DNA from: Limnoperna fortunei
Taxonomy: Eukaryota > Mollusca > Bivalvia > Mytilida > Modiolidae
Assembly (NCBI GenBank): GCA_944474755.1
Contig: OX104118.1
Span: 87,961,860-88,025,859, forward strand
Direction: 5' to 3'
DNA: 64,000 bases
Shown piece by piece: positions 33,064 to 44,739 of this stretch. The number at the start of each line of letters is the position of its first letter. Within the stretch, counting starts at the first letter, position 1. The position numbers were made by a program, and so were the translations under genes. The notes below the pieces were generated by a model that worked only from the letters and a program-made list of their open reading frames with translations, had not been told where the DNA came from and did not search any database.

Positions 33064-33462
33064 AATTAATCAACTAATTGGGATATTCCATTGCAACATA
33101 TTAGAAACTCAGGAAGCAGCTGCAGATCCACGATTTCTCATAAGGGAGGGGTGTTCTGCATGGAGGTCTGTGAGTCGCACCCCGTCCCACCCAGACGATA
33201 AACAAATTTTAAAAACAAAATGGTGCGTCCGCCATATATGCTGCTTTGTACGGTGTAGTTCTCTGAATCCGCCACTGGCGAGGTCATTTGAAATAAAATT
33301 GTAACTGTGATGCAGATTTTCCCAATATATACTTCGTGCTAAATTGATATACGAGAATAATCTTAAAATCGAATTGCCTTATTAAAACAATAACTCCGTT
33401 GGCACTCCATACCGTAAATAAACTATCCCCTACCGGAGACGTTTTAATAAAAAACACTAATA
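33064..33462. other. Unassigned DNA
   Basis: No gene or strong repeat seen between the R26 copy and the foldback element. Confidence 0.4.
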
Positions 33463-34345
33463 GGTTCTTGCATACGTTTTTGGGAAAGACCGGTTGATCT
33501 TTCACGAGTGATAGAAATTTTATGTCTTTTCGCGAGTGGTGCGCATCGGAACGAGCCAAAGGACATAAAAATTTCTATCACGAGTGAAAGATCACACGGA
33601 CTTTCCAAAAAACGTATGAAAGTACCTATTTCTTTCGTAAACCAACAACTTTCACATCGCTACAACCTATAGACTAATAAGTTCTTTCATACGTTTTTGG
33701 GAAAGACCGGTTGTTCTTTCGTAAATGGCATGAAAGCATAACAACGTTCTTGTTTGACGTTCTTGTTCCGGCGTTCTTATTGGACGTCAGAGACAATGGA
33801 GTCTAAAACAATGGAAGTCTACAGGTTATAGCGATGTGAAAGTTGTTGGTTTACGGAAGAAATAGGTACTTTCATACGTTTTTGTGAAAGTCCGTGTGAT
33901 CTTCTCTCGTGATAGATCCACTCGCGAAAAGACATAAAATTTCTATCACTCATAAAAGATCAACCGGTCTTTCCCAAAAACGTATGAAAGAACCTATTAA
34001 TCTTTCACGAGTGATAGAAATTGTATGTCTTTTTGCGAGTGGAGCGCAGCGCAACGAGCCAAAAGACATACACATTTCTATCATGAGTGAAGGATCACAC
34101 GAACTTTCCCAAAAAATCGGCCATTTACGGAAGAATCTCCATTGTTTTAGACTCAATTGTCTCTGACGTCCAATCAGAACGCCGGAAACAAGAACGTCAA
34201 ACAAGAACGTTGTTATGCTTCCATAACAACGTTCTTGTTTCTGGCGTTTTGATTGGATGACTCAGCAAGTACAGATGTGTGCGCGTGAGCTCATCTGTAC
34301 TGGGTCATCAGAAATACCAGAAATCGGCCATTTATGGAAGAATTA
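33463..34345. mobile_element. Large composite foldback element
   Basis: Arms 33463-33675 and 33820-34003 are reverse complements (for example AACGTATGAAAGTACCTATT against AATAGGTACTTTCATACG). Inside each arm sits a smaller hairpin on CACGAGTGATAGAAATTT. A second pair, 33741-33815 and 34137-34217 (GACGTCAGAGACAATGGAG type), overlaps the first. Perfect hairpins AACAAGAACGTTGTTATG / CATAACAACGTTCTTGTT and AGTACAGATG / CATCTGTACT close the right end. No transposase seen. A relative lies at 53850-54260. Confidence 0.85.
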
Positions 34346-35014
34346 ACCTTCTCTTTGACGTCTGCTTACATAAGATAAACATTATTTTCCTAACAACAGC
34401 ACACTTATCACTTAAATCTCTGTATATCTACGTATATAATAAAACGCATATTTCTTAACATAAGTATTACATGAACATTGCATATCATATATCAGTTATG
34501 TATATGACATCATAAAACTGAAAACTCCTGATCAGAACACGAATTCCTAACCATTATATATTTATTTATTGTTTAAAAGTTAAAATTCTAAGCAATTATT
34601 CCGAAATCAACTACAATAAGTGACCTTTACCTCTTCCTGCGATATCACGTACATGACACGATTATAATACAAAAGCATATAACTGCACTAAAATATAAAA
34701 TTGCAGTAACAGGGCAATTTGATAGGTCCAGAAATAGTCACATGACATGTAACAAAATCATTGCGTCCTCCACGCGCTAAGTCGTATCCCGCACGAGTAC
34801 TATCGTGTCACCACACGTGCAGTCACCATCCGATTTTTAATACAAGATCTCAACATCACAAAATAATATTACAATGGGGAACAATTACGATGTTAACCTT
34901 ATGTGCAGATAATAATCATTTTATTACCGAACACTTAAAAACTAAATGACCTTAAAAGAAATTAGAAATATATCTATATTGAACTGCCGTTGGCAGACCA
35001 GACGATTTTAGGTA
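34346..35014. other. Unassigned AT-rich DNA
   Basis: No gene or repeat recognised; the 62-codon open stretch at 34761-34949 has no motif. Confidence 0.4.
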
Positions 35015-37580
35015 TAACGGCAGTAAATGTTTACAAGTAACAAGCTATCCCGATTGTGTACTCTGCATGTAAGCATAACTGCAGTAAATGCTTACCAGTC
35101 AAAGGTTACCAGATTGTTTACCCTACATGTAGGTATAACGGCAGTAAATTCTTACCAGTTACAGGTTACCAGATTTTGTACCCTACATGTAGGCATGACC
35201 AGAGTAAATGATTACCAGTTACAGGTTGCCAGATTGTGTACCCGTCATGTAGGTATAACGGCAGTAAATGCTTACCAGTAACAGGTTACCAGATTGTGTA
35301 CCTTACATATAGGTATAACGGCAGTAAATTCTTACCAGTTACAGGTTACCAGATTTTGTACCATACATATAGGTATAACGGCAGTAAATGCTTACCAGTA
35401 ACAGGTTACCAGATTGTGTACCCAACATGTAGGTATAACAGCAGTAAATGCATACCAGTAACAGGTTACAAGATTGTGTACCCAACATGTAGGTAAAACG
35501 GCAGTGAATGCTTTCCAGTAACAGGTTACCAGATTGTGTACCCAACATGTAGGTAAAACGGCAGTGAATGCTTTCCAGTAACAGGTTACCAGATTGTGTA
35601 CCCAACATGTAGGTAAAACGGCAGTGAATGCTTTCCAGTAACATGTTACCAGATTGTGTACCCTACATGTAGGCATAACCGCACTTAATGCTCACCAGTA
35701 ACAGGTTACCGTATTGTGTTCACAACATGTAGGTATAACAGCATTAAATGCATACCAGTTACAGGTTACCAGATTGTGTACCCAACATGTAGGTAAAACG
35801 GCAGTAAATGATTACCAGTAACAGGTTACCAGATTGTGTACCCTACATGTAGGTATAACGGCAGTAAATGCTTACCAGTTACAGGTTACCAGATTGTGTA
35901 CCCAACATGTAGGTAAAACGGCAGTAAATGATTACCAGTTACAGGTTACCAGATTGTGTACCCTACATGTAGTTAAAACGGCAGTGAATGCTTACCAGTA
36001 ACAGGTTGCCAGATTGTGTACCCAACATGTAGGTATAACGGCAGTTAATGCTTACCAGTAACAGGATAACATATTGTGTACCCTACATGTAGTTAAAACG
36101 GCAGTGAATGCTAACCAGTAACAGGTTGCCAGATTGTGTACCCAACATGTAGGTATAACGGCAGTAAATGCTTACCAGTAACATGTTAACATATTGTGTA
36201 CCCTACATGTAGTTAAAACGGCAGTGAATGCTAACCAGTAACAGGTTGCCAGATTGTGTACCCAACATGTAGGTATAACGGCAGTAAATGCTTACCAGTA
36301 ACATGTTAACATATTGTGTACCCTACATGTAGTTAAAACGGCAGTGAATGCTTACCAGTAACAGGTTGCCAGATTGTGTACCCAACATGTAGGTATAACG
36401 GCAGTAAATGCTTACCATTTACTGGTTACCATATTGTGTACCCTACATGTAGTTAAAACGGCAGTAAATGATTACCAGTTACAGGTTACCAGATTGTGTA
36501 CCCAACATGTAGGTATAACAGCAGTAAATGCTTACCAGTAACAGGTTACCAGATTGTGGACCCTACATGTAGTTAAAACGGCAGTAAATGCTTACCAGTT
36601 ACAGGTTACCAGATTGTGTACCCTACATGTAGTTAAAACGGCAGTGAATGCTTACCAGTAACAGGTTGCCAGATTGTGTACCCAACATGTAGGTATAACG
36701 GCAGTAAATGCTTACCATTTACTGGTTACCATATTGTGTACCCTACATGTAGTTAAAACGGCAGTAAATGCTTACCAGTAACAGGTTACCGGATTGTGTT
36801 CACAACATGTAGGTATAACAGCAGTAAATGCATACCAGTTACAGGTTACCAGATTGTGTACCCAACATGTAGGTATAACAGCAGTAAATGCATACCAGTT
36901 ACAGGTTACCAGATTGTGTACCCAACATGTAGGTATAACAGCAGTAAATGCTTACCAGTAACAGGTTACCAGATTGTGGACCCTACATGTAGTTAAAACG
37001 GCAGTAAATGCTTACCAGTAACAGGTTACCGGATTGTGTTCACAACATGTAGGTATAACAGCAGTAAATGCATACCAGTTACAGGTTACCAGATTGTGTA
37101 CCCAACATGTAGGTATAACAGCAGTAAATGCTTACCAGTAACAGGTTACCAGATTGTGTACCCATGTAGGTATAACAGCAGTAAATGCTTACCAGTAACA
37201 GGTTACCGGATTGTGTTCACAACATGTAGGTATAACAGCAGTAAATGCATACCAGTTACAGGTTACCAGATTGTGTACCCAACATGTAGGTAAAACAGCA
37301 GTAAATGCTTACCAGTTACAGGTTACCAGATTGTGTACCTTACACGTACGTAAAACGGCAGTAAATGATTACCAGTTACAGGTTACCAGATTGTGTACCC
37401 AACATGTAGGTATAACAGCAGTAAATGCTTACCAGTAACAGGTTACCAGATTGTGTACCCATGTAGGTAAAACAGCAGTAAATGCTTACCAGTTACAGGT
37501 TACCAGATTGTGTACCTTACACGTAGGTAAAACGGCAGTAAATGATTACCAGTTACAGGTTACCAGATTGTGTACCCAAC
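35015..37580. repeat. 60-bp satellite, about 43 copies, partly in 120-bp dimers
   Basis: The unit holds GGTATAACGGCAGTAAATGC, TTACCAGTAACAGGTTACCA and GATTGTGTACCCAACATGTA. Between about 36000 and 36420 two unit types (AGGTATAACGG and AGTTAAAACGG) alternate, giving a 120-bp higher-order unit repeated three times. Shorter units (about 55 bp) occur near 37165 and 37463. Open frames of up to 101 codons result from the period being a multiple of three. Confidence 0.96.
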
Positions 37581-37590
37581 ATTGCTGTTA

Positions 37591-38935
37591 AAGACATTAT
37601 TGCATCCAATATCTAGATATGCCCTCCAAAACTAATGCCAGAACTGGCATCAAATGGTTTTGTCCTATTTGTAATGAGAAAGTCGAAAACAATCTAAAAG
37701 CGGACAGAGAAATCGGAAAGTTTGAGAGTAAATCATAAACCCTTGAAGATATTTCAAAAAAATTATTACTGCGGAAGATGAGAAACAAATTATCTCATAT
37801 ACAAAAACATAAGTGCACTAACAAATGAAAATTAAGTCAGTAATAAAATTCTAAGGGAAATACCAGAGCGGGAAAAGTAATACAATATAAGTCTCAGAAC
37901 CTAACACAAACATTAAACGGGACAGAATTAATCATGATATACAAACACTCAAGAACATTAGAAATAAAGTACGGGTAGGCAAGTGATATATCTAGAGTTG
38001 TCAAATTAGGAAAAAAGAGAGGTGGTGATAGTTGCACTAGAAATGAAAGGTAGAAAGTGTACAATTTCCTGGAACAAACGGTAGACCTATGCTAGTAACT
38101 TTCAATAATGAACATGAAAACAGGAAAATTCTTAAATTTTGGGAAACTTAGATCTACTGTAGGACAAATAAAAGCAATGCCAGTAGACTATGACATGACA
38201 ACAATGGTATCAGTGGCGAGTCATGTCAAAAATGAGATGGTTCCATCTAGATAATTTCAAAAGCATCCAGATGCGTATTAAAAGCATCTAGATGTGTGTT
38301 AAAAGTATCTAGACGAACCTACTGTCCATGTAGATGTATTCATCACCAAAAATCATGTGTCTAGATGATAAAGTATTATATCTAGACGCCTTTATGGTAA
38401 AATCACTTAAATTGGCTGTATAACTCAAAAATCAAGCGTGAATTACAGACAATTGACTTGGAAAATTTGCTCACAAATTAAGATGTAAATGAACAGTGTA
38501 CTGTATTTAAAAACAAGAAAAATGTTCCTAAGAGAAAGTGAAGATTAACCTATAAGACATCACCAGTAATGCGAAAGAAACATAGATGTTGGACTCGTTA
38601 AATGGAGACAAGAGACAGGGGAAAAAAGAATTTTGCAAACTAAGAAACAAAGTCAAAAGTATGATCTGTAATGCAGTAAAATCAAAGGAAGAAGAAATTG
38701 CCAAGGATATTAAGTATAACCCGAAGAAATTCCTACAGTATGCGAAAAGGAGACTTAGACGTCTGTCATCGTCCGTTGTTCGTAAACAGCTTCAAAAACC
38801 TCCTCCTCTGAAGAAATGAAACGAATTTAACAGCAAATTTACAGGAATGATTTATGTCATTTTGGCTACAAAGGATTCTCATTTAGAATTGGTCCGCTAA
38901 AAACATTGCATCTGTTACTAAACAAAGAACATATG
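37591..38935 (+). pseudogene. Broken LINE retrotransposon, copy 1
   Basis: Starts exactly at the end of the 60-bp array, inside the zinc-finger part that is complete in copy 2. Shared landmarks with 49130-50625 are the CCAATATCTAGATATGCCC block, AACATTAAACGGGACAGAAT, ATCAAGCGTGAATTACAGAC, GAACAGTGTACTGTATTTAA and a frame reading KLRNKVKSMICNAVKSKEEE then IAKDIKYNPKKFLQYAK. That last part resembles the segment between endonuclease and reverse transcriptase in non-LTR elements. Reverse transcriptase core not found. An insert at 38245-38440 interrupts it. Confidence 0.75.
38245..38395. repeat. CATCTAGATG palindrome cluster inside the LINE copy
   Basis: CATCTAGATG or close variants recur about seven times, three of them at about 22-bp spacing (AAAAGCATCTAGATGTGTGT). 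The segment is absent from LINE copy 2. Confidence 0.7.
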
Positions 38936-39464
38936 GTAAAATCACTTAAATTGGCTATATAACTCAAAAAGTGTAATAGATATGACTGATACTAGGCCAT
39001 TCAGAATTTTAGTCTCTATTGGGTTGAATTTGTCAAATGACCATGTATAGAAGTTATGGCCCTTAAAGGTCAAAAATTGAGTATTTATAAGCTTTTGACT
39101 TAAAGTAAAAATCGTTGCAGATGGCGAAAACCCTTCTCTTGCTCAAATGTTAAGCTCTGCAGAAAAAATTTCAAATCCGGTTTAAAATGTCAGACGATTT
39201 CTTTTTTGGAATTATGGTCGACAGTTTGCCAGGTGACATAAGCGTTTGCGAGCCTCTAGTTTATCTATGTTCCTGAATAAAATCGACAAATCTATACATG
39301 TAAGTACTTCTGATGTTAAAATTCCTTCAATGAGTGAATGAACTATAGATTTGTTTTACCTCGGAATATATTTAATACATCTAAGAAAGATTCGGAATCA
39401 AGTGGTTATCTTAGTTCGACAAAACGTAAATGTAACAGAAAATATTTTTTTTTCAGTTTAAGTG
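38936..39464. other. Unassigned DNA with a 40-bp repeated phrase
   Basis: TATGGTAAAATCACTTAAAT followed by TGGCT(G/A)TATAACTCAAAA occurs at about 38393 and again at about 38933. No gene recognised. Confidence 0.5.
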
Positions 39465-39680
39465 AAGGTAATTACAAAATACCGAACACCGATGAAGCTG
39501 TCAAAACAGACAATCCACAAATCAAAGTCCGAGAAACCGGCAAACTCTAGAACCAACAACCAAAAATAAAGTAACTATAGCAATGGTCCTGAGTTGGTAC
39601 AGGCATTTCAAAAGAAATGGTGGTTAAGCCAGGTTTTATCGCATACCAAACCTCCCGCTTCTATTACTGTAGCATTTGAG
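39465..39680 (+). repeat. Dispersed repeat family R39, copy 1
   Basis: Contains TACAAAATACCGAAC, CTGTCAAAACAGACAAT, CAATGGTCCTGAGTTGGTAC and TAAGCCAGGTTTTATCGCAT. Matches 42818-43000; short inverted relatives lie at 44845-44905 and 58890-58965. Confidence 0.75.
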
Positions 39681-39839
39681 TTGGTTAGTTGACTAAAACC
39701 TGTAGGTATCATATACCACTAGTCAATAATAGGTGTATCCAACAATCATCGTAGCACATTCATTGTACACTGAATTCAAAATTTGGGAAAACTATCTGTA
39801 ATCATATTTTCAAACGAGTCTTTTTTTCTTGCATCCTTG

Positions 39840-40665
39840 GTTTATAAGTTTTTCCCGAAGAAATAGATGGCGTTTGTTAAATCAGTATTCTCGCTGCATA
39901 GATGAAGAAAATTTATAATTTTGAAATTAAAATCGTCTCGCTTGTCGTAAATTCTTGTGCTAAGATGACGTTGGAGTCATATTTGAGGTGTAAGTCTAAA
40001 CATGAGGTAGACGAAGCTGTTTCTGCGGTTTCTTTACTTTCTAGTTCTGAAGTATATAACAACTAAATCCAATCAGCAAATTAAGGATTGTTAATTGAAA
40101 GAACATCATCAATATATCTATATGTAAAATTAAAGAACCCAGCTGTTTCATAAGAATACAGGAACAAATCGGCAAAGAGGTGGGTACAGTTTGTTCCCAT
40201 TGGAATTCCGATTGTCTGCTAAAAATCAAATTCTCCAAAAGCTACAAATATGTTGTCGATCAGAAAATCTAGCATACTATACACCTGTTCTTCTCTGTAG
40301 CATAATTTGCTTTTCAGTTCATAGAAGATAAAAAAGGACTGTCGTCACCTAAAACTTCATATTCATAGTCATATGTGGAAACGAAGGCTATATGTATGAT
40401 TTCCTTAAGACGTGATTGTAGTTTATAGCGCGGCAAGATAGTATAAAGAGTTGAAATTTTAGATATCGATCTAGATTTTAAATTTTCCAAAAGTTCTTTG
40501 GAATTTTTAAGAATCCACAAATGATTTATATTACTTCGCGAATAAAAAGTTTCACAGTATTTTCGTTGTCCTTCTGTCACTGCATGCAATATCTTAGTCA
40601 ACCGCTTTACAACTATTTGGTAGAGGATGTAGATGAATCCCCATATAGTGTAAAATTGTCAAGTT
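39840..40665 (-). pseudogene. Penelope-like element reverse transcriptase remnant
   Basis: Read from 40665 down over shifted frames: HAVTEGQRKYCETFYSRS, LWILKNSKELLENL, TLYTILPRYKLQSRLKEIIH, MLDFLIDNIFVAFGEFDF, a TAG stop, then QTIGIPMGTNCTHLFADLFL and YRYIDDVLSINN (YIDD at about 40105-40116). These match reverse transcriptase motifs as seen in Penelope-like elements of bivalves. At least one in-frame stop and frameshifts make it inactive. No GIY-YIG endonuclease was found. Confidence 0.8.
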
Positions 40666-40754
40666 TATTATCTCTGATTAAAATTAAACACGTTTCATTA
40701 ATAATGATTAATAATGAATACAAACACCTTGCATACAGTACACATCAAACTGTT

Positions 40755-40905
40755 TATTTTGAATTTTTCGTTTCGGAATATTGGTGATAAAAGCTGTACA
40801 CAGCTCATTTATTAGGATTTTAAATATTGTTTGGGTTCTTACGCGCATCTGGTGTAGTAAATTCCATTAACCTTGTATCTTTGATGACGTTTTATTTACA
40901 TATAT
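40755..40905 (+). repeat. Hammerhead-like repeat family, copy 4, core deleted
   Basis: Matches the 3' part of copies 1-3 (GGTGATAAAAGCT, ATTTTAAATATTGTTTGGGT, GTAGTAAATTCCATTAACCT, CTTTGATGACGTTTTAT), but the bases from the CTGATGAG motif to the GAAAC motif are missing. Confidence 0.75.
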
Positions 40906-42439
40906 TTCCTAATTGTTGACATAAAATGTTTGATAATTTAATATATCCTGGTCTACACGTGTAAACCATAGACAATAATTTTTGATTAAACATATACTTA
41001 TAAAATATGTTTAAACTAACATTTGAACCAGCCTATGTAATCCATAGATTGCCCCAAATCCTTAAATTTTTGTTTTATGTTCTATTATAATGTCCACTTG
41101 TTAATAATATCTACAGTTCTACTAGGATTCACATAGTATAGACAAAGCCCATACTAAAACTGTCTTATGCACAAAATATTTAGATGAACGCGCCTAACCT
41201 TTCTTCTATATAAACAAAACAGACATTTAAGCTGTCACCATTTTCAAAAATGCAAACAACTACACAATAAACTACAAGATTAATGCAAGGGTATACAGAG
41301 CATTATGTACGCGGTTGATCCATTAATACTTTTCACAAATTTCCACTTGAGTTGTACGATACATATTGGGATGGTAGAGTAGATGGTTAAAACTCTTACA
41401 TTGATGCCTAGAACTTATAATGTGTTCTAGGCCTTTTAAAGGTTTTGAGTATCCACATTTGATTTAATATATACCATTTCTGTAATAGACATTGCACTCT
41501 ATTACTAAAGGTCAATTTGATAGGAATTACAAATTTAGTAAAGACAAACAGTGGAAATAAAACAACCGAGACAAACATAGTACAAAAATAAGAAGGTCAA
41601 AAATCAAATCTATAAATATAAATGTAAATATCTAGTCTGTATGTTGCCAATTTGCGTTAGTGATGTTGAAGTTTTTCTTTTTCATTGTCTTTTTTTTCAC
41701 AGAAAGATATTTAACACAAAATTTTTCCTTACACTGATCAAAACCTTTAACCAGGCATCATCAACATATAAATCGCTATATTATAGTATTATTAATGGAT
41801 AATCAATTGGATACTTGAAATTCTATTGTCGTTATTTTTGAATCACACAGAGAAATGATTCTCATACTTTTCTAGATTCATATCACATTTTCGATCCAGT
41901 CTAGTCAACTTTCCTAACACGTTCCTGTTATTCATCTTGCCGTATTAAAAAATGTAATTTTGACATCGCTAGTCTGAGCTGCAACAATTTTGTATTTGCA
42001 AGTGTAAATTTTGTATTTGCAAGTTGCAAATGCCCTTACAATATAAATTGCATAAACTGCACGAAACAAGTTAAAGAAAAGTATCGCATCTGTGTTATTT
42101 GAAATCTTGCTTTTTTTGTACCCTTGCAATGTTGGTGTTGCTCATTAAATACATTCATCTATAGCTACCATGTAGTTGTCGACTTACGGGACTGACATGT
42201 GTGTTTACTGACTGTGTGGCGCTATGTATGTTAAAACAACTTTGGAGTCATATGTTAACTGTTTTTTTTTGTCTTTTAATCTGAAGATGTTTTTACAGTT
42301 ACAGTGTTAAGCAAATGTAGACAGAAAACCTTCTTTAATAAACAGTTTCTTAACCAACGTGCATAAGAGTTAAATCCGATAACATTTCAATAGAGTGGAA
42401 CTTTCCGTTGATATGGGATCAAACTTTCGATGATATGGA
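40906..42439. other. Unassigned AT-rich DNA
   Basis: No gene found. A small duplication of TTTTGTATTTGCAAGT lies at about 41990-42025. Confidence 0.4.
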
Positions 42440-43250
42440 ATCAATGATTAAGAATAAAAATATTCTTCATTGTTTCATTGTATTATTAATGCAGTCATTC
42501 CGGTTGATCAGCTTGATTATAATAATGGTTAAACCAGACAATTAAAAGGGATTAAACGATTTAAATATCACTGGTAGTAATTAAGGTTTGCTGCTTCACA
42601 CATTCTGTCGGCCTTTTAAGAAGACAAAATGCCATTTTTAGCCGATATTGAGATTTTCACTTGAGGCGGTCGCTTCCATTTGCGAACATTCTATCACTTC
42701 ATTATAAGGCTGATACACATCATATGGATCAATAAATAACGCCTTTTAATTTATTTTGCTATTTATATCACAAATACCTTAATACTATCATTGTTTCTAA
42801 TAAAGAGGAAAGTAATAACAAAATACCGAATACAGCGGAAACTGTCAAAAAAGACAATTCACAAATTCGAGGAACTCCATAACCAAAAACCAAAAAATAT
42901 AAGAGCAATGGTCTTGACTTGGTTTGGGTATTTAAAAAAGGGCTGGGTTAAACCAGGTTTTATGGCATGAAGGATACTGTTTTTATTGTATTATAAAAGA
43001 TATCATAGTTAAAAAAACAAGTAAGCATACATTGTTGACAAGTTGACATATGTATATATCTACAAGCTGTCACTTTTTGTCAGACGTATAATGTTTTGTA
43101 GCCACTAATAATTATTAATTGATATAACGCCATGCATGATTATAATAATAGTTATTGCGTTTCAAATATGAGAATACATCAATATTTTATACAAAGGATA
43201 TAAGTACGCTATTGATATTGTATTTTGAATATTGTTATAATATTATTTTT
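42440..43250 (+). repeat. Dispersed repeat family R12, copy 2
   Basis: Matches 44740-45370 in the same order: GATTAAACGATTTAAATAT, GGTCGC..CCATTTGCGAAC, TAAGGCTGA.ACA, CTAATAATT.TTAAT.GATAT and ATAAGTACGCTATTGATATT. Interrupted by an R39 copy at 42818-43000. Confidence 0.7.
42818..43000 (+). repeat. Dispersed repeat family R39, copy 2
   Basis: AACAAAATACCGAATAC, CTGTCAAAAAAGACAATTC, GCAATGGTCTTGACTTGGT and TAAACCAGGTTTTATGGCAT match 39465-39680. Confidence 0.75.
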
Positions 43251-43792
43251 AGCAGTAGTAGTAGACGTAGCAGCAGTATTACACGAATACATCGTGCCCT
43301 AGATTGTACCTGATGTCTTTCAAATAAAAGGTCTTCAAATATAGCAAGGTTTTAAAATTAACTATGTCAGACGCGTGTTTTGTCTGAACAATTTAAGTCC
43401 AACTTACCCTGAGGGTTATATTACGTTGTCTTAATTAATCATCTCCTATTCATTCATGTTTAACTCGAACTAAACAAAATGTTTGGATACGAATGGTATC
43501 CCGTAATTAAAGTTCACCTGCTTTGAATGAAAGTAAGTTTTCCCGACTTTTCAGACAACGTGGTATCTAGTTTTGTCAAATGAGACACTTTACACGGAGG
43601 TGTCGTGTTGGTCTGTGGGTAAGTTACGCAGATTAAGGCATAAGTAATAGACGCATTATTGTACAATTAACAGATGATTGCAATTCCCCATGTACATTGT
43701 ACAATTTAGAGAAATCTTGACAATCCAACAAAAGGTCAGATAACACATACATATAAGCATTACTAGTCATATGTGTTTTAAAATACCGTTTA
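43251..43792. other. Unassigned AT-rich DNA
   Basis: A short AGCAGTAGTAGTAGACGTAG trinucleotide-rich patch lies at 43253-43285; nothing else seen. Confidence 0.4.
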
Positions 43793-43795
43793 ACC

Positions 43796-44667
43796 AGTAA
43801 TTTTTGCGGTGTGACATTTTTGCGGATTGGGATTGAAATTCTGATATTTTATTTTTGCTGATTTTAATTTTTGCGGTTTTACATCTTTAACAAAAAATAT
43901 CGAGGTTTTATTTCTGTTGTGTATCCTGATTAGCCCTGTGATTTGGGCTATGAGTTATGTTCCACGCTAAAGGAAATTCATATTGAGCATGACAAGCTTC
44001 TGTTGTTCCCTGATATATGACTTGTGGTGGAATAAATTCACCTGTAAGTGTACCTAAAATAATGAAAAAAGTGCAGAAAAAAATCGGCAAAACAGGTAAA
44101 ATAAAGTGAGTTTTTTTATTAATTGGGATTGCATTGATAATCAATTTCTGATAGAACTTTGTTAATACACCCGGACAAATGACAGGTAGGTGTTTTTAAT
44201 TGGAAATCGATATTAACAGGTAATAATAACGGTTAAATAACGGATTAATCACAGTTTCTTGTATAAACATCCTTTGTTTTATACCGGTAGACAATAACAA
44301 TAAAGGAAGATTGCTTGGTGTTTTTGTTTCTTGTAAAAACATTCTTTATTTTGTATCTATCTGATGGACAAAAACAATAAATGAAAAATTATATTAGTGT
44401 TTTTATGGTGAATATTTTATTAAAAGTCCGAAAACGAGAAAACTATTCACTTCAATTCGATGATTTTTATTTACCGCCGAGATAATTAATAGAAATAATA
44501 TCCCGAAGGGTAACAAAATATCGATCGACACAAGTTTGTGAAACTTTACCGTTATTTACGGATAGGAATACTTCATACATTTTTATGCGATTTTAAATTT
44601 TGCGGTCGAGTGTCAACCACGAAATAACTTAAAAATTAAATTACCGCAAAAATTACCAGTTATACGG
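43796..44667 (-). mobile_element. pogo-like DNA transposon, internally deleted
   Basis: Terminal inverted repeats of about 25 bp (43796-43820 and 44643-44667; CCGTTTAACCAGTAATTTTT at the left) differ at three positions. TA flanks both ends (43794-43795 and 44668-44669), as expected for Tc1/mariner/pogo target duplications. Inside, the minus strand reads GTLTGEFIPPQVIYQGTTEA, QYEFPLAWNITHSPNHRANQ, matching part of the DDE transposase domain of pogo/CENP-B-like elements. The DNA-binding domain and most catalytic residues are missing, so the copy cannot move itself. Confidence 0.8.
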
Positions 44668-44739
44668 TATAAAATTGTTTTTCTGTACGTTATTATCAAA
44701 AATAGTACTACATATACGTATTATTCCCTGAATAATGTG

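Noticed and set aside
35027..37438. Several 66-101 codon frames rich in Cys and Tyr.
   Set aside because: They come from the 60-bp satellite; stops appear wherever unit variants change.
40314..40905. One intact Penelope-like element combining the reverse transcriptase and the hammerhead-like repeat.
   Set aside because: The two lie on opposite strands, and the repeat copy has lost its core.
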